This document shows positions 43,093 through 51,433 of a stretch of 64,000 nt of DNA, piece by piece; positions within the stretch are counted from its first letter, which is position 1; each line of letters begins with the position of its first letter. The translations under genes were made by a program, and so were the position numbers. Below the pieces are notes generated by a model, which was given only the letters and a program-made list of their open reading frames with translations, was not told the origin of the DNA and did not search any database. This DNA comes from Syntrophomonas palmitatica JCM 14374 (GTDB lineage: Bacteria > Bacillota > Syntrophomonadia > Syntrophomonadales > Syntrophomonadaceae), in assembly GCF_001311885.1 (NCBI RefSeq), contig NZ_BBCE01000013.1, forward strand, positions 1-64,000, read 5' to 3'.

Positions 43093-44187
43093 ATGCGCTC
43101 ACTGAATGCGTCTATGATGCTGGTGATGGGATACCTGGGCGCGGTTGTCGGCGCCGGGTTCGCATCCGGGCAGGAAATCATGCAGTTTTTTGTGGCTTAT
43201 GGCAGCCATGGCTGCAAAGGCGCTGTCCTGGCCACGATACTGTTCGCTTTAAGCGGGGGACTGCTCATGTACACCGCGCACCAGGCTAAAATCAGTAATT
43301 ACCAGAATATGATCAGTCATCTGATGGGACCGCGCGCCGGGATTATAGTCGACGCTATACTGGCCTTATTTCTGTTTTTAGGCATAAGCACTATGTTATC
43401 CGCCAGCGGGGCTGTGTTTTACGAGCACCTTTATCTGCCCAAGAACCTGGGGATTTTTTTAGCTTATGCGGCAGTAGGAATATTTCTGATCACTGGCAAA
43501 AAGGGATTGATTATGTCTTATAATCTGCTGGTGCCTTTAAAGCTGCTGCTGTTGCTGCTGATCTCCGGGTACGCCGCCTTCTTTCTGAACAGCAGCCAAC
43601 CGGCCAGTTTTACACCCTTGGTTTTGCCGGCCCAGCCTGAGTTTTGGGCGCTATCCAGCGTTCTATATGTAGCCTATAATTTTGCCCTGGCCATGGTGGT
43701 ATTAACCGCTTACCAGCCGGTAACCAGCCGCAAAGAAGGGATAAGGGGTGCGGTTTGGGGAGGGCTGGTGTTGGGGACAATGGTAGTATTGAATTATCTG
43801 GCCCTGCACAAATATCTGCCCATGGTTCTGCAGTATGAGGTGCCGATGCTGTATGTTGCCGGGCAGATATCGCTGACAGCCAAAAGGGTTTATACCCTGG
43901 TCCTGTGGATGGGGATACTAACAACCGCCATAGCCAACGCTTACGGGTTTGCCCAGCGTTTTGCCCGTCTTACTGGGATTAGTTACAGTGCCAGTCTATT
44001 TTTGTGCATGACTCTGGCCCTGCCGGTATCGGGGCAAAGTTTTTCCGGATTAGTAGGAAAGATATACCCGTTATTCGGCATACTAGGAGTAGCCATACTT
44101 ATAGCTTTATGCCGGAAAATAATTAAGGGCCTTTATTTAAAACTGACCGAACGATTAGGATTAGTGCCCAAAGGGTATTTTCGGTAA
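43093..44187 (+). CDS. YkvI-like transporter of the APC fold
   Basis: 364 aa with about ten hydrophobic segments. The first holds MGYLGAVVGAGFASGQEIMQFF, the GAGFASGxE pattern of the YkvI/COG3949 family; the segment SYNLLVPLKLLLLLLISGYAA and the YVAYNFALAMVVL helix also fit. The substrate is unknown; the family is described only as a membrane permease. It stands alone between yyaC (minus) and selA. Confidence 0.8.
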   Translation: MRSLNASMMLVMGYLGAVVGAGFASGQEIMQFFVAYGSHGCKGAVLATILFALSGGLLMYTAHQAKISNYQNMISHLMGPRAGIIVDAILALFLFLGISTMLSASGAVFYEHLYLPKNLGIFLAYAAVGIFLITGKKGLIMSYNLLVPLKLLLLLLISGYAAFFLNSSQPASFTPLVLPAQPEFWALSSVLYVAYNFALAMVVLTAYQPVTSRKEGIRGAVWGGLVLGTMVVLNYLALHKYLPMVLQYEVPMLYVAGQISLTAKRVYTLVLWMGILTTAIANAYGFAQRFARLTGISYSASLFLCMTLALPVSGQSFSGLVGKIYPLFGILGVAILIALCRKIIKGLYLKLTERLGLVPKGYFR

Positions 44188-44381
44188 AATCAAAGCAGAC
44201 CCGGCTCGTTTATTGTGCATAAGCGATTATAGTAATAGGTCACATCATACGTGAAAACAGCCTGTATGGGAGGGGCAAAAAAAAACTAATTCTGTGATAA
44301 TCGCGGTTAATCTGTGGCTATTTTCGAATTAACATGCGTTATAATATTGACAAATTGATGCAAAACATCGGGGAGGTTTCG

Positions 44382-45781
44382 ATGGCAAATTTAAAAAACA
44401 TACCCCCTATAGACGAAATCCTGGCACAAAGGCCGGTATTGGAAATGATTGAAAAACATAACCGGGACTTTGTGGTGCGCATTATCAGAAAAGCGGTAGA
44501 GGATACCAGACAGGAGCTGCGCTCCAGCCAGAATGACCTGGAGCGGGAACAGATTATGGGCCTGGTTATAGAAAAAATGCGGCAAACAGCAGCAGCGCAA
44601 AGCCAGGGAAGCCTGAAAAGGGTTATTAACGGGACCGGAGTGGTTTTGCATACCAACCTGGGACGGGCGCCGCTCGGGGAACGAGCCCTGCATTATATGA
44701 GCGAAATGGCCAGGAATTACAATAACCTGGAGATGAACCTGGAAAAAGGGCAGCGCGGCTCGCGTTACGACCATGTCGAGGACTTGCTGCGGGAATTGAC
44801 CGGCGCCGAGGCGGCGCTGGTAGTGAATAATAATGCGGCCGCGGTTCTGTTGGGCTTGTCCACTTTAGCAGACCAGCGGGAAGTTATCGTTTCCCGCGGA
44901 CAGCTGGTGGAAATAGGCGGCGCATTTCGCATACCTGAAGTGATGAAACTCAGCGGAGCCAGGCTGGTGGAAGTGGGCACTACCAATAAAACCTATATCA
45001 GCGATTTTGCTGCGGCTATAAATGAAAATACCGCCCTGCTTTTTGCCGCGCATACCTCCAACTATAAGATAATCGGTTTTACGGCGGAGGTAGAATTGGC
45101 GGAACTGGTCAGGCTGGGTCAGGAAAAAGGCATAGCGGTTATGCAGGATCTGGGCAGCGGGATTCTCTATCGTTCCCCCAGCTGGAAGCTAGGAGAAGAA
45201 CCAACGGTTCAGGAATGCCTGGCCGCGGGTACAGATATTATAACCTTCAGCGGGGACAAACTCCTGGGCGGGCCTCAGGCGGGAATTATCATCGGTAAAA
45301 AGGTTTATATAGAAGCTATGAAGAAGAACCAGTTAACCAGGGCCTTGCGCGTGGACAAACTTACGATTGCGGCCCTGGAAGGAACTCTGCTGGAATATCT
45401 GAACGGCAAACCGGACCAGAATATTCCGGTAATCAGAATGCTGGAATACAGCCTGGAAGACCTGGAAGAACGCGCGGAAAAACTATATATGACATTAGAA
45501 ACAAGAATTCGCACCCATAAGTATATAGAAAAACTGTCGCTTATACGGCTGGATGATATGGTGGGAGGCGGGGCCTATCCCACCTATCTTGTCCCGGGAT
45601 ACGGCCTAGAGATAAGATTTAAGGGCATAAGCCTGGAGAACGCGGCCCAAAGGCTCCGTCTCATGAACCGGCTGTAGTTGTCCGCCGCCAGGAGGATGCC
45701 ATGATTATCAGCGTGCGCACCCTGTTGGAAAAAGAGATAGAACTGGTTGCCGAACTGCTCTGCCAGGCTCTGGAGGATTAG
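44382..45781 (+). CDS. selA: L-seryl-tRNA(Sec) selenium transferase (frameshifted at C-terminus)
   Basis: ATG 44382 (MANLKNIPPIDEILAQRPVLE) with GGGGAGG upstream. PLP enzyme with NGTGVVLHTNLGRAPLG, RGSRYDHVE, VVNNNAAAV and the Lys site TFSGDKLLGGPQAGII. One C is missing near 45672 (CGGCTG for CGGCCTG), after which VVVRRQEDAMIISVRTLL completes the protein at 45781. About 466 aa. It converts Ser-tRNA(Sec) to Sec-tRNA(Sec); selB and selC follow. Confidence 0.97.
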
Positions 45782-45854
45782 ACGGCCAATTTCTTAATTA
45801 TACTCCGTATAAATCCTAATGAGACCGCGTTAATTACTAATCTGGAGGATAAAA

Positions 45855-47754
45855 ATGAAGAGGTTTGTCATCGGCACCGCCGGGCATATAGACCACGGCA
45901 AAACCACCCTCGTAAAAGCGCTTACCGGGCTGGACACCGACCGTCTCAAGGAGGAAAAGGAAAGAGGGATATCCATAGAACTGGGCTTCGCTCCGTTTGA
46001 ATTACCCGGGGGACAGAAGGCCGCCATAGTGGACATGCCAGGGCACGAACGCTTTATCCGCCACATGCTGGCCGGAGCCTTCGGGATAGATATAGTCCTG
46101 CTGACTATCGCCGCTGATGAGGGAGTAATGCCTCAGACCCGCGAACACATGGATATTATTGAGCTGCTCGGGGTTAAGCAGGGGATTATTGTTATAACCA
46201 AAAAGGATTTAGTAGATGAAGAATGGCTGGCTCTGATGGAAGAGGAAATCAAGGACTACATTGACGGTACTATTTTACGCGGATCACCGATAATAGCCGT
46301 ATCAGCTCCGAAGGGTGAGGGCATACAGGAACTGTTGGCGCAGTTGGAAAAAATGGCCGGGGAGGTGCAGGAAAAACCAGCTTTTGGTCAGGCGCGCCTG
46401 CCGATTGACCGGGTTTTTACCATATCCGGGTTTGGCACCGTGGTTACCGGGACCCTGTGGTCCGGCAAGATTCACACCGGGGAAACCCTGGAACTGATGC
46501 CGGTTAAACGCAACGTAAAAATACGTACCCTGCAGGTACATAATGAAAAAGTTGATGACGCTTATGCCGGGCAGCGAGTTGCGGTTAATCTGCAAGGCAT
46601 AGAAGTAGCCGATATTAAACGCGGCTACCTCCTGGCCACTCCCGGTTATCTGACTCCCAGCTATCGCCTGGACACGCGGCTGCATTTACTTAAAACCAGC
46701 CCGCGCAGCCTGAAAAACTGGAATCGCATCAGGTTTCACCTGGGTACTGATGAAACCCTGGGCCGCATCGTCCTTCTGGATAGGGATGAAATACTGCCCG
46801 GGGAAGAGGCCTATGCCCAGATTGTCATGGAAAAAGCCGTAGTAGCCGCCAAAAGCGACCGTTTTGTTGTGCGCTTTTATTCGCCGGTAACAACCATTGG
46901 CGGAGGTATCATCATCGACCCCGTGGCCCCCAAACAAAAGCGTTTCCGGGAAGACGTTCTGGACGAACTGGCCATAAAAGAAGAAGGCAGCCTCTACGAT
47001 ATTCTCCTGCACGAACTGGAAACCAATCCTGAAGAAGTCCTGGCGGTACAGGAACTGGCCCGCCGCACCGGGCAGGAACAGTCCCGGGTTAAAGAAGAAA
47101 TGGAACAGCTCAAAGATGATGAAAAGGTATGGGAACTAAAAGATCAGGGTTATATAAGCATGTACGGGCTGCAGCTGATAAACGAGCACATGGTTAAAAC
47201 CCTGGAAGCCTACCATAAACAGTATCCCCTTCGTCCTGGATATCCCCGCGAGGATATGCGCAGCCGTTTCTTCAAAAACATAAACCCCAAGGCCTTTAAC
47301 CTGCTTATAAAATACCTGGAAGACCAGGGCAGCCTGAACAGCTTCAATAACCAGTTAATGATAGCTGGACACCAGCCAGTTCCGGGTGAAAAACTGCAGG
47401 GGATCATTAATCAAATAGTGCAAAGGGCGGAAGCAACCTGTTCAGCCCCCCGGCTCTGGAGGAGTTAAAAAACTTGAGCGGACAGGGCGAAGCAGAATTC
47501 GCGGAATTGATCGCTTACCTGCTTGATACCGGCGTATTAATAAAAGTCAGCCGGAAATCTATTTTTCCAAAAAGGCTATAGAAGAGGGTCAAAGAATACT
47601 AAATGAATATTTTGCCAGGGAAAAGGAGCTCAGCCTGGCAACGGCGCGGGATCTGTTCGATACGTCCAGAAAGTATACCCTGCCGTTGATTGAATATTAT
47701 GACAAAATACGCTTTACCCGCCGGGTGGGGGATATGCGGGTGCGTATGGGCTGA
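45855..47754 (+). CDS. selB: Selenocysteine-specific elongation factor SelB (two frameshifts)
   Basis: Begins MKRFVIGTAGHIDHGKTTLVKALTG. G-domain motifs: ATP/GTP loop GHIDHGKT, DMPGHERF and TKKD, then domains II-III and the winged-helix C-terminal domain that reads the SECIS. Single C residues are missing near 47433 (ACCTG for ACCCTG) and near 47552 (AGCCGG for AGCCCGG). Corrected ends are LFSPPALEELKNLSG, PEIYFSKKAIEEGQRILNEYF and a stop at 47754. About 633 aa. Confidence 0.97.
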
Positions 47755-47776
47755 TAAGAGAGAGGAGCCTCGTTTG

Positions 47777-48481
47777 ATGCTGCGAATAGATGAAATCGAT
47801 GTGTATTACGGCGCTATCCATGCCCTAAAAAGATTGTCCCTCGAGGTGGAAGAGGGAAGTATAGTAACCTTGATCGGGGCCAATGGAGCAGGCAAAACCA
47901 CTACCTTAAAGACCGTTTCCGGCCTGCTGCGTCCTAAAACCGGCAGGATTTTATTTAATAATAACGACATAACCAAAATCCCGCCGGAAAAAATCGTGGG
48001 CCTGGGGATATCTCAGGTTCCCGAAGGCCGCCGCGTATTTCCTTCCCTGAGCGTACTGGAAAATCTGGAGATGGGGGCTTACCTGCGTAAAGACAAGAAA
48101 GCCATCGCGGCGGACATGGAAAACGTGTTCAGCCGTTTCCCGCGCCTGCGTGAACGCAGCAAACAACTAGCCGGAACCCTTTCCGGAGGCGAACAGCAGA
48201 TGCTGGCCATTGGCCGCGCCTTGATGGCCCGGCCCAGCCTGATGCTGATGGATGAACCGTCTATGGGACTGGCGCCGCTGCTGGTCAAAGAGATATTCTC
48301 TATTATTAAGGAGATAAATCAACGCGGCACCACCATTCTGCTGGTGGAGCAAAACGCTAATATGGCACTGTCCATTGCGGATAAGGCCTATGTTATCGAA
48401 ACCGGGGAAATAGTATTGCAGGGCAGAGCCCAGGAGCTTATGAACAGCGAGGAAGTTAAGAAAGCCTACCTGGGCGGGTAG
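47777..48481 (+). CDS. livF: Branched-chain amino acid ABC transporter ATPase (LivF-like)
   Basis: ATG 47777 behind GAGAGGAG. 234 aa: Walker A GANGAGKTT, Q-loop SQVPEGRRVFPSLSV (the LivF hallmark), signature LSGGEQQMLAIGRAL, and Walker B LMLMDEPSMGLAP. No other liv genes (permeases, LivG, binding protein) are in the window, so it is isolated or separated from its partners. It starts 22 nt after selB. Confidence 0.88.
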   Translation: MLRIDEIDVYYGAIHALKRLSLEVEEGSIVTLIGANGAGKTTTLKTVSGLLRPKTGRILFNNNDITKIPPEKIVGLGISQVPEGRRVFPSLSVLENLEMGAYLRKDKKAIAADMENVFSRFPRLRERSKQLAGTLSGGEQQMLAIGRALMARPSLMLMDEPSMGLAPLLVKEIFSIIKEINQRGTTILLVEQNANMALSIADKAYVIETGEIVLQGRAQELMNSEEVKKAYLGG

Positions 48482-48632
48482 GGGAAATAGACCTATTTAA
48501 CACAGATACACACAGAATTGCGAAGTGACCGGGAAAGATTGCCCGGAGAGCGAATTTGTTCTGGGCGCATTAACCGGCCGATGGTGAAACTTGAGTTATC
48601 CGCGTCTATAGATTTTGGAAGGGGGATTTAAG

Positions 48633-49292
48633 GTGAAAGTTAAGGACCGTATGAAGGAAAATGTGCGCACGGTGGATATGAACGACAGCATCACGGAAGC
48701 CTTCCGCTTGATGAAGGAAAACAATATCCGCCGTCTGCCGGTTATGGAAAATGGCAGCCTGGCCGGGATAATAACCCTGGCAGACCTTAACCAGGCTTCG
48801 CCGTCATCAGCCACCAGCCTCTCAATTCATGAACTGAATTATATATTGGCCAGAACCAGGATACGGGATATCGTTCCTAAAAAGCAGCAGCTGCTTACGG
48901 TCGATCCGGAAGACTATATCGAAACCGCCGCCAAAATCATGCGGGATAAAAAAGTTAGCGGGCTGCCCGTGGTTCAAAACGGCAAATTAGCAGGCATCAT
49001 TACCGAAACCGATATTTTTGGAGCCTTAATAGATATCTTAGGCGTACACACGCCTCATACCCGCATAGATTTCATTGCCAAAGACCGCCCCGGCAGCCTG
49101 GCCGAAATTACCGGGCTGATAGGTGCGCGGGGCATTAACATATCCAATATTGTGGTTTATTTTGATGAAAAACTGGAGAAATATAAGGTTATCCTGCGGA
49201 TGGAAACACTTGATTACCAGCCAGTTATTGATGATATGATTAGCAAAGGTTATGAAATAGATTCGGTATTGACCCAGGATGGCAGCGTTTAA
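48633..49292 (+). CDS. acuB: CBS-CBS-ACT domain protein (AcuB-like)
   Basis: GTG 48633 behind GGAAGGGGG. 219 aa: two CBS domains (VKDRMKENVRTVDMNDSITEAF..., and IRDIVPKKQQLLTVDPEDYIETAAKIM) and a C-terminal ACT domain (KDRPGSLAEITGLIGARGINISNIV). The layout is that of AcuB. The ligand is unknown; it may sense nucleotides or amino acids and often lies with livF-type genes in Clostridia. Confidence 0.85.
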   Translation: MKVKDRMKENVRTVDMNDSITEAFRLMKENNIRRLPVMENGSLAGIITLADLNQASPSSATSLSIHELNYILARTRIRDIVPKKQQLLTVDPEDYIETAAKIMRDKKVSGLPVVQNGKLAGIITETDIFGALIDILGVHTPHTRIDFIAKDRPGSLAEITGLIGARGINISNIVVYFDEKLEKYKVILRMETLDYQPVIDDMISKGYEIDSVLTQDGSV

Positions 49293-49347
49293 ACCAACAC
49301 CGTCAGCAACCAGATCACAGAAACCTGGCCGCTTGGCGGAGAGCTAT

Positions 49348-49376
49348 TTGACATTTTACGACAGCGGTTATATACT
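49348..49376 (+). promoter_or_regulatory. Sigma-A promoter of selC
   Basis: TTGACA (49348-49353) and TATACT (49371-49376) with an exact 17-nt spacer, 33 nt ahead of the tRNA 5' end. A consensus-strength promoter. Confidence 0.88.
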
Positions 49377-49409
49377 CATTAGTGCGGCTGCATAAGCCCG
49401 CAGACATAC

Positions 49410-49508
49410 GGAGGCGGATCGGTCCTGGTGGGCCGCCTGGACTTCAAATCCAGTCTGCGCCGTGGTGGTCCCACGGTGGGTGTGTTCGATTCGCACACGC
49501 CTCCGCCA
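49410..49508 (+). tRNA. selC: tRNA-Sec(UCA)
   Basis: A 99-nt tRNA: acceptor GGAGGCG../..CGCCTCC, anticodon stem-loop CTGGA-CTTCAAA-TCCAG (anticodon UCA), a very long variable arm (CGCCGTGGTGGTCCCACGGTG), T-loop GTTCGATTC, and encoded CCA. Together with selA and selB it completes the selenocysteine set. Confidence 0.95.
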
Positions 49509-49580
49509 AATGAAGACAGATTTGCCGGCTTTCCAGGAGATGGATTGCCGGCTTGATTTAAGTATAGGAAAAGCGGGGGA

Positions 49581-49674
49581 AGATTGCTTCGCTGTGCTCG
49601 CAATGACACAATAAAAGGTTACCTTCGGGAATAACCTTACTGTCATTGCGAGGAGCGCAGCGACGCGGCAATCT
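49581..49674. repeat. Core dispersed repeat, copy C
   Basis: 94 nt with the same inverted ends as the cores of copies A and B, and a central hairpin AAGGTTA..TAACCTT. It lies between selC and the convergent dockerin-protein gene and may act as a bidirectional transcript end. Confidence 0.8.
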
Positions 49675-49681
49675 AATAAGA

Positions 49682-51412
49682 CTAATTTCCTACGCTGCCG
49701 TAGTTTTTAGCAAATATAGCAATATCCAATAAATCGATCCTGGCGTCACCGTTCAGATCCCCTGCTTTCATAGATAGCGGCGGAGCACTGACCGCGCTTG
49801 TGGATACCGTAATACCGCTGCAAGTCGATCTCAGGAAGCCTTTATGGGTTACTACCACCTGGTAAGTTCCGGGCGGCACGTTGGCAAACTGGTAGTTCCC
49901 GCTGGCATCAGTGAAGACCTGCATGGCGGCGGCGCCCGTCGATGAGTTCACCAGGGACACATTGACACCGGAGTCATAACCGTTTTCCAGCTGAACCAGT
50001 CCGGATACTGATATACCGTTGTTTACGACCGGGGCCGTCAAGTAAACCTGACCGGCAGTAACCCTCGCGGCAGCCGTTGCGCCCGGGAACAACATTGGCA
50101 TGGCGGTTTCTACAACACCTTGACCGCATATATCCATTCTGAGCGGACCTACCGGCACGTTTTGATCTACAGTAACTTTAATATTGCTGAAGGTTATGGT
50201 ACTGGGCTGAGTACTGGAGTACTGGAGCGCAATCGAGTAACCCCAGCGTCCAGCGTTATAATATCTAGATATAGATGAAGGATTAATAACTAAATCACCG
50301 GCGGTTACCTGAACCGTAGGGAATGAAGGGGTCACACCCGATGGAAACTGTATTAAAAGGGTATTAGAAGCAGTTGACATCGAAATGGCCCCCGGCATAT
50401 TCTCGGTAATCGTAATGTTGGGCAGAGCTTGGTCCTGTATCCCGCATATTATTGTGGAAGGTTCAAAACCTGGTTCCAGGGCGGCCGTTACCGGAGCGAT
50501 AACGGCGGCTGCCTTAACCACACCGGAGGCGCCGGCGCTGCCGCTGACGGTGATATTCAAATCGCCTCTAAAATCAGCTGATAAATCAATCGTACCCCTT
50601 CTGAAAATAAAAGCCGAAGCAGAGGTCGAGGGACAAGCAACCACAGCCTGGTATATATTGGGGTGATTACTCATAATAACTCCATTTGGCAATAAGGCAT
50701 TGCCGCTTGATGTATAAATTGAAGGCACGGTATTCCAGTAAGCCCCTTCCGGCAAAATGAAATTTATGGTTCCGCCGGCTGCTAACTGTCCGGCGCTGTC
50801 CTCATTGATGGTAATATCCCCTATAGTCTGGTTCATTTTCCCGGCCATGATGGTGGGATAACTGCTGGATGTTGCATGAATGGCAGGATTGACTACATTT
50901 ACCGGGGCGGTATAAGCGCCCACCTTCAATGTGGTTACAGAAACGTTGGAAACGCCGCCCACCTGGCAGATAACATCACCCGATAGAGCCGCTAACTGGT
51001 CTGTCACTAATATATCTGCCGTCACATTAACCGTGTTAGCGTTTGAGGAAGGAAAATCAGGAGTAAATGCCATAGTTCGTCCGTAATTCAACACCGTACA
51101 TGAAACGGTCTGCGCGTCATAAACACTGTTAGCGACTGCAGTTCCCCACCCAAAACCGTTGGGAAGCGTCAAGGTCACACCTGGGGTGTTTGGAAGCAGG
51201 GAACCGGCTTCGCCTTCTGTTAATGTAATATTCACCGGGCCGCCGCCAATCGAAAATGATGCGGGACAGGGACAGCTAACATCCACTATATTACCGCTCG
51301 GAGGGGCACTGCCGCCACCCGAACCTGAACCATCATCAAATGCCATTGCTGGCGCCGCAAAAACGAGCAGGGCCACAAAAATTAAACCGATTAATAATTG
51401 CTTTTTCTTCAC
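49682..51412 (-). CDS. Secreted protein with carboxypeptidase-like repeat and dockerin-type motif
   Basis: 576 aa, intact. Signal peptide 1-24 (LLIGLIFVALLVFAAPAMA). Residues 25-450 are Thr/Val/Asn-rich beta domains that I do not recognise, with two similar repeated parts (ITLTEGEAGSLLP / ITINEDSAGQLAA / ITITENMPGAISM). At 455-545 a carboxypeptidase-regulatory/CnaB-like fold (VFTDASGNYQFANVPPGTYQV). The C-terminus has one dockerin-like calcium loop (GDLNGDARIDLLDIAIFAKNYG). Only one of the two usual dockerin repeats is present. It lies 22 nt downstream of the cohesin protein. Confidence 0.8.
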   Translation of the reverse strand: MKKKQLLIGLIFVALLVFAAPAMAFDDGSGSGGGSAPPSGNIVDVSCPCPASFSIGGGPVNITLTEGEAGSLLPNTPGVTLTLPNGFGWGTAVANSVYDAQTVSCTVLNYGRTMAFTPDFPSSNANTVNVTADILVTDQLAALSGDVICQVGGVSNVSVTTLKVGAYTAPVNVVNPAIHATSSSYPTIMAGKMNQTIGDITINEDSAGQLAAGGTINFILPEGAYWNTVPSIYTSSGNALLPNGVIMSNHPNIYQAVVACPSTSASAFIFRRGTIDLSADFRGDLNITVSGSAGASGVVKAAAVIAPVTAALEPGFEPSTIICGIQDQALPNITITENMPGAISMSTASNTLLIQFPSGVTPSFPTVQVTAGDLVINPSSISRYYNAGRWGYSIALQYSSTQPSTITFSNIKVTVDQNVPVGPLRMDICGQGVVETAMPMLFPGATAAARVTAGQVYLTAPVVNNGISVSGLVQLENGYDSGVNVSLVNSSTGAAAMQVFTDASGNYQFANVPPGTYQVVVTHKGFLRSTCSGITVSTSAVSAPPLSMKAGDLNGDARIDLLDIAIFAKNYGSVGN

Positions 51413-51433
51413 TATTAAGACCTCCCCAGTAGA

